Assembly: GCA_003151395.1 (NCBI GenBank)
Contig: PLXJ01000015.1
Coordinates: 59,265-115,199, forward strand
Reading direction: 5' to 3'
DNA length: 55,935 bases
Source of the DNA: Actinomycetota bacterium
Lineage (GTDB): Bacteria; Actinomycetota; Actinomycetes; Nanopelagicales; Nanopelagicaceae
A program made the translations under genes and the position numbers. The stretch's first letter is position 1, and every line of letters starts with the position of its first letter. The notes under the pieces were generated by a model, which was not told where the DNA came from, searched no databases, and saw only the letters and a list, made by a program, of their open reading frames with translations. Positions 32,956 to 42,054 of this stretch are shown here, piece after piece.

Positions 32956-34113
32956 ATGTCTTTAACACCTACCCCCGCCGATAAATTTACCTTTGGTCTT
33001 TGGACCGTTGGTTGGCAGGCCCGCGATCCTTTCGGGGATGCAACCCGAGCCCCGTTGGATCCTGTTCGTTCCGTCAATGAGTTAGCGGCGCGCGGCGCCT
33101 ACGGCGTCACCTTCCACGACGATGACTTGATTCCCTTCGGCAGCGATGATGCCTCTCGCAATGGCCATATTCATCGCTTTAAAAAGGCACTTGAAGAGAC
33201 CGGGATGAAGGTGCCAATGGCCACTACAAACCTCTTTTCTCACCCGATCTTTAAGGACGGGGCACTCACTTCTAACGATCGAGATATTCGGCGCTTTGCC
33301 CTTGCTAAAGCAATGCGAAATATCGATCTTGCCGCAGAACTGGGAGCCCAGATCTACGTCTGCTGGGGTGGACGCGAAGGGGCCGAATCAGATGGAGCGA
33401 AGGATGCATTCGTTGCCTTGGAGCGCTATCGCGAGGGCTTCAACGTCCTCGGTTCTTATGTGAAGGACAAGGGCTATGACATTAAGTTTGCTATCGAACC
33501 CAAGCCAAATGAGCCTCGCGGCGATATTTTCCTACCGACGGTTGGCCACGCTCTCGCCTTTATTTCGACTCTCGATAACCCCGAGATGGTTGGTGTAAAT
33601 CCAGAGGTCGGACATGAACAGATGGCGGGACTCAATTTTGTCCATGGAATTGCGCAAGCGCTCTGGCAGGGCAAACTCTTCCATATTGATCTCAATGGTC
33701 AACATGGACCAAAGTATGACCAAGACCTCGTTTTTGGACATGGCGACCTCAAGTCTGCCTTCTTCCTCGTTGATCTTCTGGAGCGCTACAACTACCAGGG
33801 GCCAAAGCATTTCGACTACAAGCCCGCTCGTACCGAAGATGATGCTGGCGTTTGGGAATCTGCAACCGCCAATATGCGGACCTATCTAGCGCTGAAGGAG
33901 CGAGCCCTGGCTTTCCGCCTCGATCCGCGAGTTATTGATGCGATGAAGGATTCACGCATCGATCAACTTGAAGTTCCAACGCTCGCAACAGGAGAAACTT
34001 GGCGCGATCTTGGAGATGAATCTTTTGATGTTGAACTCGCCGGTGCGCGAGGGTACGGCTACGAAAAGATTGATCAACTCGCTATTGAGCACCTCATGGG
34101 CGTCAAAGCCTAG
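32956..34113 (+). CDS. xylA: Xylose isomerase
   Basis: 385 residues, the shorter actinobacterial class I form. Converts D-xylose to D-xylulose (and glucose to fructose). Active-site pieces: [13 protein letters not shown] (catalytic His with Asp), [14 protein letters not shown] (metal-binding Glu), [16 protein letters not shown] (Glu/His metal ligands), HIDLNGQ and [15 protein letters not shown] ribosome binding site before ATG 32956. Convergent with a xylose-type ABC importer; no xylulokinase is in the window. Confidence 0.97.
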   Translation: MSLTPTPADKFTFGLWTVGWQARDPFGDATRAPLDPVRSVNELAARGAYGVTFHDDDLIPFGSDDASRNGHIHRFKKALEETGMKVPMATTNLFSHPIFKDGALTSNDRDIRRFALAKAMRNIDLAAELGAQIYVCWGGREGAESDGAKDAFVALERYREGFNVLGSYVKDKGYDIKFAIEPKPNEPRGDIFLPTVGHALAFISTLDNPEMVGVNPEVGHEQMAGLNFVHGIAQALWQGKLFHIDLNGQHGPKYDQDLVFGHGDLKSAFFLVDLLERYNYQGPKHFDYKPARTEDDAGVWESATANMRTYLALKERALAFRLDPRVIDAMKDSRIDQLEVPTLATGETWRDLGDESFDVELAGARGYGYEKIDQLAIEHLMGVKA

Positions 34114-34132
34114 TTAAGTTAAAACTAACTAG
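34110..34132. terminator. Palindrome holding the stop codons of xylA and the convergent permease
   Basis: CTAGTTA (34110-34116) pairs with TAACTAG (34126-34132), extended inward by GTT/AAC with one bulged A. The xylA TAG (34111-34113) and the permease TAG (minus strand, 34129-34131) are placed nearly symmetrically in the two arms. Likely bidirectional transcription end. Confidence 0.55.
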
Positions 34133-35364
34133 TTAGAGACGTTCGCGCCCTTACGAGATAGCGCATCGACAGATGCCGAGATCAGTAGTACGCCTCCAGT
34201 TACGAGATATTGTGTTCCTGAGCTGAAACCCAGGAGACCCATTCCGTTATTGATAATGGCCACAACTAACCCGCCGAGGATTGCATCGCGCAACTTTCCC
34301 TTGCCACCAAAGAGCGATGTTCCCCCGATAACGGCAGCGCCTACGGCATAAAGCAGAGTTGTTCCGCCGCCGGTTGTTGGTGAGATCGAGTTCGATACCG
34401 AGGCAAAGAGCATTCCTGCGATTGCAGCTAGCCCGGAGCAAATCATGAATGCCAAGGTACGAACACGGCGAACATTGATACCCGAACGACGAGCAGCCTC
34501 AGCATTTCCGCCTACTGCATATAACTGACGCCCAAAGACGGTGCGATTGAGGACAAATGTTCCGATCACCAAAATGGCCAGCAAGACGGGTACTACGATC
34601 GGCATTCCCTTGATGCTGCTATTGGGTGGGTTACCGCGTTGGGTGTTGAGGACATAGGTTGCACCTAAGCCCAAGACGACCAGAATCGCATTCTTGAGCA
34701 GCCAGATTTTAAAGAGTTCGGACTTTAAATTGTTACGACGTAGGTGAAGAATCCGATTTAAGCCGAGTCCAACGTAAATGACTAATCCGATAATAGAAAA
34801 GAGCCAACTGACGATCGGCGTCAGATTATTATTTTCGACCGCAATGATGAAACGATCTTGAAGCAAGATGGTTCCGCCATCTCCCGCCATCAGGAGAAGT
34901 ACTCCCTGGAAAGCTAAAAAGGCGGAGAGCGTAACGACGAAAGAAGGGATGCGAAGCCTGGCGACCAAGGTTCCCATAATCCAACCTAAGCCAACGCCGA
35001 CAACGATGCTAATAAAGAGCGCTGCGTACCAAGGCCAGTGATGATCGCTGATGAGCAGAACCAGCGTCGCACCACACACACCAGATGCAAAACAGGCTGA
35101 AAGATCGATTTCACCGAGAAGAAGGACGAAGACTAGCCCCATCGCAATAACGATAACTGGGGCCGCCTGTGTTAAGAGGTTTGCCATATTGCGTGCGGTT
35201 AAAAAGAATTGAGATGAGAAGGTGAAGACGAGACCGAGAGCAATCAAGCCCAAGAAGGCGGGAAGTGCTCCAATGTCACCGGCTTTGATTTTGGAGACAT
35301 AATCAGTGAAAACACTCTTGAGATTTGCTTTCTCGCCGGCGAGATTATCCGTATTGACACTCAT
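34129..35364 (-). CDS. Sugar ABC transporter permease (XylH-type)
   Basis: 411 residues with about ten or more membrane helices of the BPD_transp_2 family. Landmarks: VIVIAMGLVFVLLLGEIDLS near the first third and the GRQLYAVGGNAEAARRSGINVRRVRTLAFMICSGLAAIAGML cytoplasmic loop that contacts the ATPase. Family members import xylose, ribose and related sugars. Overlaps the upstream ATPase gene by four bases. Xylose is the likely substrate because xylA is convergent and adjacent; the gene symbol is withheld. Confidence 0.9.
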   Translation of the reverse strand: MSVNTDNLAGEKANLKSVFTDYVSKIKAGDIGALPAFLGLIALGLVFTFSSQFFLTARNMANLLTQAAPVIVIAMGLVFVLLLGEIDLSACFASGVCGATLVLLISDHHWPWYAALFISIVVGVGLGWIMGTLVARLRIPSFVVTLSAFLAFQGVLLLMAGDGGTILLQDRFIIAVENNNLTPIVSWLFSIIGLVIYVGLGLNRILHLRRNNLKSELFKIWLLKNAILVVLGLGATYVLNTQRGNPPNSSIKGMPIVVPVLLAILVIGTFVLNRTVFGRQLYAVGGNAEAARRSGINVRRVRTLAFMICSGLAAIAGMLFASVSNSISPTTGGGTTLLYAVGAAVIGGTSLFGGKGKLRDAILGGLVVAIINNGMGLLGFSSGTQYLVTGGVLLISASVDALSRKGANVSN

Positions 35365-36119
35365 GCGTTCACCCCTACGACTCCCTCAGATTTACCGGTC
35401 GTAATGAGTTCGACCACTTGGTTTGCCTTCACGTTCTTTGTTTCGACTTGCACGGCCATAGTTCCAAGGTAGAGCGGGGCGATGTAGTCGGCAACGGCGA
35501 ATACATCGTTGAGATTGTGGCTAATTAAAATGACGGCCAAGCCGTTATCAGCCAACCTACGTACGAGTTTTAATACCTGCTCGGTTTGAGCTACACCGAG
35601 GGCTGCAGTTGGTTCATCCAAAATAACTACTTTTGAATTCCAGAGTACTGCTCGCGCGATGGCAACGGTCTGACGCTGCCCACCAGATAGTGACGAAACG
35701 GTTTGGCGAATTGATTTAACGGTTCGTACGGAAAGTCCATCTAGCGTTTTGGCCGCCAGTGACTCCATGTGAGTCTCGTTAAGGACGATCCCCTTACGCT
35801 CTTCACGACCCAAGAACATGTTCTGAACGATGTCTAAATTGTCGCAGAGAGCCAAATCTTGATACACAATTTCAATTCCAAGCCCGGTTGAATCACGAGG
35901 GCCATGAATTTCTACCTTCTGACCTTCAAAGAAAATTTCTCCAGATTCGGCGGTGTAAATTCCCGCGATGCATTTAATCAAGGTGCTCTTACCCGCCCCG
36001 TTGTCGCCAACAAGAGCGGTAACTTTCCCGGCATATGCATCAAAGTTAACATTTTTTAAGACATGCACTGGGCCGAAAGACTTATTGATGCCACGCAGCG
36101 AAAGAATGGGTTCGCTCAC
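35361..36119 (-). CDS. Sugar ABC transporter ATP-binding protein (XylG-type, single domain)
   Basis: 252 residues. Walker A GDNGAGKST, signature LSGGQRQT, Walker B VVILDEPTAALGV. Carbohydrate importers of this type usually have a fused double ATPase (about 500 residues); this one has a single ABC domain, as seen in several actinobacterial systems, so it should act as a homodimer. Translationally coupled to the permease. Separated from the binding-protein gene by 154 bases with a strong terminator hairpin. Confidence 0.92.
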   Translation of the reverse strand: MSEPILSLRGINKSFGPVHVLKNVNFDAYAGKVTALVGDNGAGKSTLIKCIAGIYTAESGEIFFEGQKVEIHGPRDSTGLGIEIVYQDLALCDNLDIVQNMFLGREERKGIVLNETHMESLAAKTLDGLSVRTVKSIRQTVSSLSGGQRQTVAIARAVLWNSKVVILDEPTAALGVAQTEQVLKLVRRLADNGLAVILISHNLNDVFAVADYIAPLYLGTMAVQVETKNVKANQVVELITTGKSEGVVGVNA

Positions 36120-36147
36120 TAGATACTCCTGTCGATAAAACTCGGTT

Positions 36148-36180
36148 ATGCGTTAGGACTAATGCGTTAGGACTAATGCG
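36148..36180 (+). repeat. 14-base tandem repeat
   Basis: ATGCGTTAGGACTA at 36148-36161 and 36162-36175, plus five bases of a third copy. Lies between the ATPase start and the upstream terminator. Confidence 0.9.
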
Positions 36181-36195
36181 CCACTATAACTAATA

Positions 36196-36230
36196 AAAAT
36201 AGACCGGAGAGGTTCTCTCCGGTCTATTTT
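36196..36230 (-). terminator. Strong hairpin between binding-protein and ATPase genes
   Basis: A perfect 16-base stem (36196-36211 with 36215-36230) and a three-base loop. The minus-strand side ends in a T-run (CTATTTTTATT). It follows the binding-protein stop by about 44 bases, so readthrough would limit ATPase and permease expression relative to the binding protein. Confidence 0.85.
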
Positions 36231-36273
36231 ACATAATTTACTACTTGAAACTAACTGCTAAGAGGAATGACCC

Positions 36274-37344
36274 TTACTTAACGCCGTTAGCAGCACAAGC
36301 AGCAGCGCCAGCGATGGCGCAAATCTCAGCAGCTGTACGGAACTTGTCCTTAACAGTTACTTCGACGTTCTTCTTTGTGATAGTTGTTGGGATCAAGAGA
36401 ACTGAAGGCACTGTACGTGCTCCATCCTTGACCGAGCCGTTTGTAACAGCCTTTGTTCCCTTAACCAATGAGATTGCAAGTGATGCAGCTCCATTAGCTT
36501 CTTGAGAGATTGGCTTGTAAACGGTGTTTGAAAGATCACCGGTCAAGATTGCGGCAAGACCAGCTGCAGATGCATCTTGTCCTGATACGCAAGTCTTACC
36601 ATTGAGGTTGTTCTTCTTAAGAACAGCAACAGCTGCAAGGCCAAGACCTTCGTTAGCTGAAACTACAGCATCAAGCTTTCCGCCTGCTGTTGTGAGTTGT
36701 TGTTCGAAGATTGTGCCAGCAAGGGTGTTATCCCAGTTAGCGACTGACTTGTCAGAGAGAAGCTTTCCGCCGGTTGCCTTGAGGTATGGACCAACCTGTG
36801 AAGCGTAACCCTGCTTGAAAAGGGTTGCGTTGTTATCAGTTGGAGCACCGTTCAAGTAAACGACGCGTGGGTGTGCCACTTTGTGTGCCTTGAGACAGGC
36901 AACGATGCCCTTACCTTGAAGTACGCCAACAGCAACGTTGTCGAATGAAACGTAGTAGTTAGCTGAACCACCGAGGGTTAGACGATCGTAATCGATTGTT
37001 GCAACACCCTGCTTCTTAGCAGTTGCTTCAACAGCTGCTGAAGATGGTGAATCGAGGTTAACTAGAATCAGAACCTTTACACCCTCTGTGAGCATTGCTT
37101 GAGCATCTGTTGTAAATGTAGGAATGCTTCCGCTCGCATTTTTGATGTCATAAGTAACACCTGCGGCCTTGAATGCCTTTTCGAGTAGAGGCTGATCATC
37201 TGTCACCCAACGTGGGGAAGATGCTGAGTCAGGAAGTACGACTCCAACTTGTGGACCTGCTGCGTGAACAGTTGCTGTTGCAACAAAACCAGAAACAACT
37301 AGTGATGCTGCGGCAACTGCTGCCGCGAAACGACGATTTGTCAT
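36274..37344 (-). CDS. Sugar ABC transporter substrate-binding protein (XylF-type)
   Basis: 356 residues. Signal peptide (RRFAAAVAAASLVVSGFVATATVHAAG), then a periplasmic-binding-protein type 1 fold: VGVVLPDSASSPRWVTDDQPLL, VNLDSPSSAAVEATAKKQGVATIDYDRL and VSGQDASAAGLAAIL are typical of XylF/ChvE-like proteins. No lipobox Cys is evident at the signal cleavage site, so membrane attachment is unclear. Four Cys in the mature part may form disulfides. First gene of the importer operon. Confidence 0.92.
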   Translation of the reverse strand: MTNRRFAAAVAAASLVVSGFVATATVHAAGPQVGVVLPDSASSPRWVTDDQPLLEKAFKAAGVTYDIKNASGSIPTFTTDAQAMLTEGVKVLILVNLDSPSSAAVEATAKKQGVATIDYDRLTLGGSANYYVSFDNVAVGVLQGKGIVACLKAHKVAHPRVVYLNGAPTDNNATLFKQGYASQVGPYLKATGGKLLSDKSVANWDNTLAGTIFEQQLTTAGGKLDAVVSANEGLGLAAVAVLKKNNLNGKTCVSGQDASAAGLAAILTGDLSNTVYKPISQEANGAASLAISLVKGTKAVTNGSVKDGARTVPSVLLIPTTITKKNVEVTVKDKFRTAAEICAIAGAAACAANGVK

Positions 37345-37370
37345 CTGTTCGTATACCTTTCGAAGGTGTT

Positions 37371-37410
37371 GAGTACTTGATCAAACCTGCTTTGACCATG
37401 GGTAGTACTC
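37371..37410 (-). promoter_or_regulatory. Nested inverted repeat in the importer leader
   Basis: GAGTACT (37371-37377) and AGTACTC (37404-37410) flank a second imperfect pair, TGATCAAA (37379-37386) and TTTGACCA (37391-37398). Located 27-66 bases upstream of the binding-protein start on the minus strand. Could be an operator or an mRNA leader hairpin. Confidence 0.45.
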
Positions 37411-37477
37411 GGTGACTGCAAAGTAACTGAAAAAGCTCAAAATGCCGATACCAAGAAAGGTGCAAATCGGACATTTG

Positions 37478-37491
37478 CCATAACGGTTTGG
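37478..37491 (-). promoter_or_regulatory. Operator candidate upstream of the xylose-type ABC operon
   Basis: CCATAACGGTTTGG on the plus strand (CCAAACCGTTATGG on minus) is a degenerate dyad matching ten of fourteen positions of the xylA palindrome. Suggests one regulator for both transcripts. Confidence 0.4.
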
Positions 37492-37594
37492 TAACAGCAA
37501 ATACTCAATATTTGGTGTGGTACAGCGGAGAAATTACTTATGACGACATTAGGAATTCAAATGTCGGAAGATCCGACCGCTACCCTTGCGCTCA

Positions 37595-39325
37595 ATGGAA
37601 AATGCAAAGGTGAAAGCCTCAAGGAAAGAATCCCCTCCATCGGGGGAGTCGGTTTCCGATCACGTGAGTTCTGCGATTCTGCGCGCTCTTGCCTTAGCTG
37701 TGAGCGCCGAGCAGCTTCCAAGCGGACTGGTGCTGCCGGATGAGATCACCCTTGAGCGTCCTAAAAATCGGGACCACGGTGACTATGCAACGTCGATTGC
37801 GCTCGCGCTCAGTAAATCGGCCGGATTAAATCCGCGCACGATTGCCGAAGTTATTCGTTCCCATTTATTGGCAGATGGAGAAATTAAGAATTTGGTTGCT
37901 GCGGTCGATATAGCTGGCCCAGGGTTTTTAAATATTTCACTCGCTCGCGCCGGACAGGGTTCCATTATTGCCTCGATTTTGAACGAAGGCGCGCGCTACG
38001 GCCACGGAAGTGCGCTTGAGGGAGTCAGCGTCAATTTGGAATTTATCAGCGCCAATCCCACAGGACCACTGCACTTGGGTCACACTCGCTGGGCAGCAGT
38101 CGGTGATGCGCTAGGTCGTGTGCTTTCGGCAGCCGGAGCAAAAGTCTCTAGAGAGTTTTATATCAATGATCGCGGAAATCAGATGGAACTTTTTGGAGCA
38201 TCACTTCGCGCCGCTGCCATGGGAGTGCCAGTTCCCGAGGATGGATATCACGGCGAATACATAAATGAACTGGCGAAAAGTATCAAGGGCGCACATCCAG
38301 AATTTCTGCAACTGTCGGAAGTTGAAAGTCTCGCGGCATTTCGTGACTCGGGTTACTCACTCCAATTAGCCGATCAACAACGGGTGCTCCAGGATTTTAG
38401 AACTAACTTTGACACTTGGTTTTCGGAAAAGTCTTTGTATAAAAATGACTTCTTTAAACATTGTCTGGATCGGCTACGAGACCAGGGTCATGTCTTTGAA
38501 GAAGGAGGAGCGACCTGGCTTCGCACCACAGATTTCGGTGATGACAAAGATCGGGTGATGATTAAGTCCGATGGAAGTTTTGCATATTTTGCTTCGGACT
38601 CTGCTTATTACATAAGTAAGCGGGAGCGTGGGTTTGATATCTGCATATACATGCTTGGAGCAGATCATCACGGGTATGTAAATCGGCTAAAAGCTATTGC
38701 GGCGTGCGCTGGTGATGACCCGGGTTACAACATTGATGTACTAATAGGCCAATTGGTCAAAATCATGGAGAACGGCGAAGAACTAAAACTAAGTAAGCGG
38801 GCTGGAACGATCATCACCCTGGAAGAGTTAGTTGAAAAGGTCGGCGTTGATGCCGCTAGATATACCCTCATTAGGTACCCGGTTGACACGCCGATGGTGA
38901 TGGATGTCGATGTGCTTCGCAGCCGAACCAACGAAAATCCGGTGTATTACGTCCAGTATGCCCATGCGCGAATTTGTGCTGTCCTGCGAAATGCGACCGA
39001 TATCGGTATCTTTTTTGGCGTTGATCAGATTCATCCCGAACTCCTAGAACACGATAGGGAGCGCGAATTAATAGGGGCGCTCGCTGAATTTCCGCGTGTT
39101 CTTGCCGGGGCGGCGGAACTTCGCGAACCCCATCGAGTAGCGCGCTATGTCGAAGAGCTTGCCGGTATTTATCATCGCTTCTACGCCGATTGCCGCGTGC
39201 TCCCACTTGGCGATGAAGAACCCACCGCTCTGCATAGCGCACGGGCCACATTATGTAATGCCACCGCACAAGTGATAGCCAATTCGCTAGCCTTGCTTGG
39301 TGTTACTGCGCCAGAAAAGATGTAG
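37595..39325 (+). CDS. argS: Arginyl-tRNA synthetase
   Basis: 576 residues from ATG 37595. Class I synthetase: SANPTGPLHLGHTRWAAVGDALGR (HIGH-type motif), GADHHGYVNRLKA, and ELKLSKRAGTIITL (KMSK-type loop). The last region (EFPRVLAGAAELREPHRVARYVEELAGIYHRFY...LLGVTAPEKM) matches the DALR anticodon-binding domain. The start is uncertain: GTG 37610 and GTG 37664 are also in frame, and conservation begins only near 37664. TACCCT lies eight bases before ATG 37595. lysA follows two bases after the stop. Confidence 0.95.
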   Translation: MENAKVKASRKESPPSGESVSDHVSSAILRALALAVSAEQLPSGLVLPDEITLERPKNRDHGDYATSIALALSKSAGLNPRTIAEVIRSHLLADGEIKNLVAAVDIAGPGFLNISLARAGQGSIIASILNEGARYGHGSALEGVSVNLEFISANPTGPLHLGHTRWAAVGDALGRVLSAAGAKVSREFYINDRGNQMELFGASLRAAAMGVPVPEDGYHGEYINELAKSIKGAHPEFLQLSEVESLAAFRDSGYSLQLADQQRVLQDFRTNFDTWFSEKSLYKNDFFKHCLDRLRDQGHVFEEGGATWLRTTDFGDDKDRVMIKSDGSFAYFASDSAYYISKRERGFDICIYMLGADHHGYVNRLKAIAACAGDDPGYNIDVLIGQLVKIMENGEELKLSKRAGTIITLEELVEKVGVDAARYTLIRYPVDTPMVMDVDVLRSRTNENPVYYVQYAHARICAVLRNATDIGIFFGVDQIHPELLEHDRERELIGALAEFPRVLAGAAELREPHRVARYVEELAGIYHRFYADCRVLPLGDEEPTALHSARATLCNATAQVIANSLALLGVTAPEKM

Positions 39326-39327
39326 CA

Positions 39328-40659
39328 ATGAGCGCATTTGATCCTGCCGTTTTCTCAAGCAACTCATCCTTTGATTTTGATCATTTAACAATCGGCGGAG
39401 TGAGTGCCACGGAATTAGTCGCAGAGTTTGGCACACCACTTTTTGTAGTAGATGAAGCCGATTTTCTAGCTCGAGCAGCGGCGTGGAAGAACGCGCTCGA
39501 AACCGCCTTTGGCGATCGCGCTGGGACTGTTTACTACGCGGCAAAAGCTTTTATTTCAAAGGAGATAGCGCGTTGGGTCAATCGCGCCGGAATCGGATTA
39601 GATGTCTGCACTGGTGGTGAACTTGCAGTAGCGCAAGCTGTCGAATTTTCGCCAACTAGAATCGAGATGCATGGCAACAATAAATCCGAAGCTGAGATAA
39701 CTCTAGCTATCGAATTCGGGGTCAACTCCATCGTTGTTGATTCTTTTAACGAAATTGAGCGTGTAGGTCGCATAGCCGAACAACTTGGAAAGCGACAGCG
39801 GGTTCTGATCCGGGTAACGCCTGGTGTTGAAGCACATACCCATGAATTCATTTCGACAGCGCATGAGGATGTTAAATTCGGCTTTTCGTTGGCGAGTGGA
39901 GCAGCCTGGGCCGCCATCCTGGAAATCAGCCAGTGCGCCTCCTTAGAATTGGTTGGTTTACATTCGCACATCGGTTCACAGATTTTTAATAGTGAAGGTT
40001 TTGCCGCAGCAGCAAGGAAATTGATCGGGTTACTTTCGCGGTATCGAAATTATTTTTCCCGCGAACTACCCGAATTAGATTTGGGGGGCGGATACGGAAT
40101 TGCATATGTTCCGGGGGAAGTGACACTCGACCCACATAAAGTTTTGAAAGAATTAGCGGCCGTGGTTCAGGATGAATGCACAACCGCAAAGTTAGCGATT
40201 CCAAAGATTTCAATAGAACCGGGTCGCGCCATCGTTGGTCCAACAACGACGACGCTTTATACGGTCGGTACTACAAAAGAGGTCGAACTCGATGGTGGGC
40301 TCACCCGAAGGTATATCGCAGTGGATGGAGGGATGAGCGACAACATTCGGCCCGCACTATATGGCGCCGAGTATTTGGCGATTATTGCCAATCGTTTGCC
40401 GCTTGGTCCCAATTGCAATAGCCGGATCGTTGGCAAACATTGCGAGAGTGGCGATATTTTGATTCGCGAAATTCAATTGTCGGAAAGTACGCAAGCGGGC
40501 GATTTGATCGCGATTCCGGCAACTGGTGCCTATGGTCGGAGCATGGCTTCCAACTACAATCACCTCCCTCGCCCTGCTGTAGTCGCAGTGATTGATGGAA
40601 AAGCTCGCCTTATTGTGCGGCGCGAGAGCATCGCAGATTTATTGGCACTCGAACTCTAG
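39328..40659 (+). CDS. lysA: Diaminopimelate decarboxylase
   Basis: 443 residues. Last step of lysine synthesis, using PLP. VYYAAKAFISKEIARW holds the PLP lysine; DVCTGGELAVA, GLHSHIGSQI, LDLGGGYGIAY, EPGRAIVG and the CESGD loop (Cys and Glu of the partner active site) are present. It also supplies the diaminopimelate/lysine branch for cell wall. Next to argS as in many actinobacteria, ahead of the threonine genes. Confidence 0.97.
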   Translation: MSAFDPAVFSSNSSFDFDHLTIGGVSATELVAEFGTPLFVVDEADFLARAAAWKNALETAFGDRAGTVYYAAKAFISKEIARWVNRAGIGLDVCTGGELAVAQAVEFSPTRIEMHGNNKSEAEITLAIEFGVNSIVVDSFNEIERVGRIAEQLGKRQRVLIRVTPGVEAHTHEFISTAHEDVKFGFSLASGAAWAAILEISQCASLELVGLHSHIGSQIFNSEGFAAAARKLIGLLSRYRNYFSRELPELDLGGGYGIAYVPGEVTLDPHKVLKELAAVVQDECTTAKLAIPKISIEPGRAIVGPTTTTLYTVGTTKEVELDGGLTRRYIAVDGGMSDNIRPALYGAEYLAIIANRLPLGPNCNSRIVGKHCESGDILIREIQLSESTQAGDLIAIPATGAYGRSMASNYNHLPRPAVVAVIDGKARLIVRRESIADLLALEL

Positions 40660-40723
40660 TTTTTTTGAGATACTTAGCCGTAGAAAAGTGGCAGTTGCCA
40701 ATTTAGGATATCTCGCAAAAAAA
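40660..40723 (+). promoter_or_regulatory. Structured leader between lysA and hom
   Basis: T7-GAGATA (40660-40672) can pair with TATCTC-GC-A7 (40709-40723), leaving a two-base bulge, and encloses a small TGGCA-GT-TGCCA hairpin. The T-run comes before rather than after the stem, so this is not a standard terminator. Lies 23 bases before hom. Confidence 0.45.
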
Positions 40724-40746
40724 CGTTAAAAAGAGGATGTGAACCA

Positions 40747-42054
40747 ATGAGCGAGGATCGCGTATTTCGCGTCGGCTTGCTCGGTGCTGGAACTGTAGGC
40801 GCTGAAGTTGCCCGCCTGATGGTTGCAAACCAGGTCGATCTCGCGGCTCGCGCCGGAGTTGGTTTGGTGATCACAAAGATTGCTGTTCGCGACCTCACCA
40901 TGGATCGTCCGGGCATCGACCCGAGCCTTTTAACCGCTGACGCGCAATCAATTGTCACGGATCCTGAAATCGACCTAGTGATTGAAGTAATGGGAGGGAT
41001 TGAGCCGGCACGTAGTTTGATTCTGACCGCTATGACTCACGGTAAAGCAGTTGTCACTGCCAACAAAGCCCTGCTTGCCAAGCACGGCGCCGAACTTTTT
41101 CACGCCTCAGATTTAGCTGATGTCGATTTTTATTATGAAGCTGCTGTCGCCGGTGCGATTCCAATCCTTCGTCCCCTCGCCGAAAGTTTGGTAGGCGATC
41201 ACGTCGAACGGGTTATGGGAATTATCAACGGAACCACAAATTATATTTTGACCAAGATGCACGAAACGGGTGCATCATTTGAAAGCGCGTTAGCAGAAGC
41301 ACAAGCTCTGGGATATGCGGAAGAGGATCCAACAGCAGATGTAGATGGTTTTGATGCAGCCGCGAAAGCCGCAATTTTGGCCGGCCTCGCATTTCATACT
41401 CAGGTCATAGATGAGGATGTCTATCGCGAAGGCATCCGCGCAATAACCGCCGATGATGTGAGCGTCGCCAAAGCGATGGGATTTGTGATTAAGTTATTGG
41501 CGATCGCCGAGGCAAATGAATTGCATGGCAGTCAAGAAGAGACAATTTCGGTACGCGTCCACCCAACAATGATTCCTGTAACCCACCCACTCGCATCGGT
41601 GCGAGAAGCTTTTAACGCCGTCTTCGTCAAATGCGAATCCGCTGGTGACTTGATGTTTTACGGCAGGGGAGCAGGTGGTACTGCCACTGCTTCAGCAATT
41701 CTGGGTGATCTTGTCGCCGTCGCTCGTAACCGTAATGAGGGAAGTCTCGGGCCGACCGAAACAGATTATGCAGATTTGGATATTGCCCCAATCGGAGTAA
41801 GTCGCACTCGTTATTTGATTCGCATGGATGTTGCCGATGTGCCTGGCGTTCTTGCCTCAGTTGCGAGCACCGTTGCTAAAAATGGCGTTTCGATTTTGAC
41901 CGTTCGCCAAGAAGGACGTGGAGCGGACGCGGAACTTGTGGTTTTAACTCACATTGCCACTGAGGCAGCGCTAGCAAATACCGTTAAAGATCTGCGTCAA
42001 CTCGACGTAGTACAACAAGTTGTCAGTGTTATTCGTGTTGAAGGGTTGGTTTGA
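40747..42054 (+). CDS. hom: Homoserine dehydrogenase
   Basis: 435 residues. Reduces aspartate semialdehyde to homoserine. NAD(P) motif [40 protein letters not shown] and the catalytic [22 protein letters not shown]-terminal ACT domain (about 355-435, [20 protein letters not shown]) indicates threonine feedback control as in corynebacterial Hom. AGAGGATG ribosome binding site. First gene of hom-thrC-thrB; stop overlaps thrC as TGATG. Confidence 0.97.
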   Translation: MSEDRVFRVGLLGAGTVGAEVARLMVANQVDLAARAGVGLVITKIAVRDLTMDRPGIDPSLLTADAQSIVTDPEIDLVIEVMGGIEPARSLILTAMTHGKAVVTANKALLAKHGAELFHASDLADVDFYYEAAVAGAIPILRPLAESLVGDHVERVMGIINGTTNYILTKMHETGASFESALAEAQALGYAEEDPTADVDGFDAAAKAAILAGLAFHTQVIDEDVYREGIRAITADDVSVAKAMGFVIKLLAIAEANELHGSQEETISVRVHPTMIPVTHPLASVREAFNAVFVKCESAGDLMFYGRGAGGTATASAILGDLVAVARNRNEGSLGPTETDYADLDIAPIGVSRTRYLIRMDVADVPGVLASVASTVAKNGVSILTVRQEGRGADAELVVLTHIATEAALANTVKDLRQLDVVQQVVSVIRVEGLV

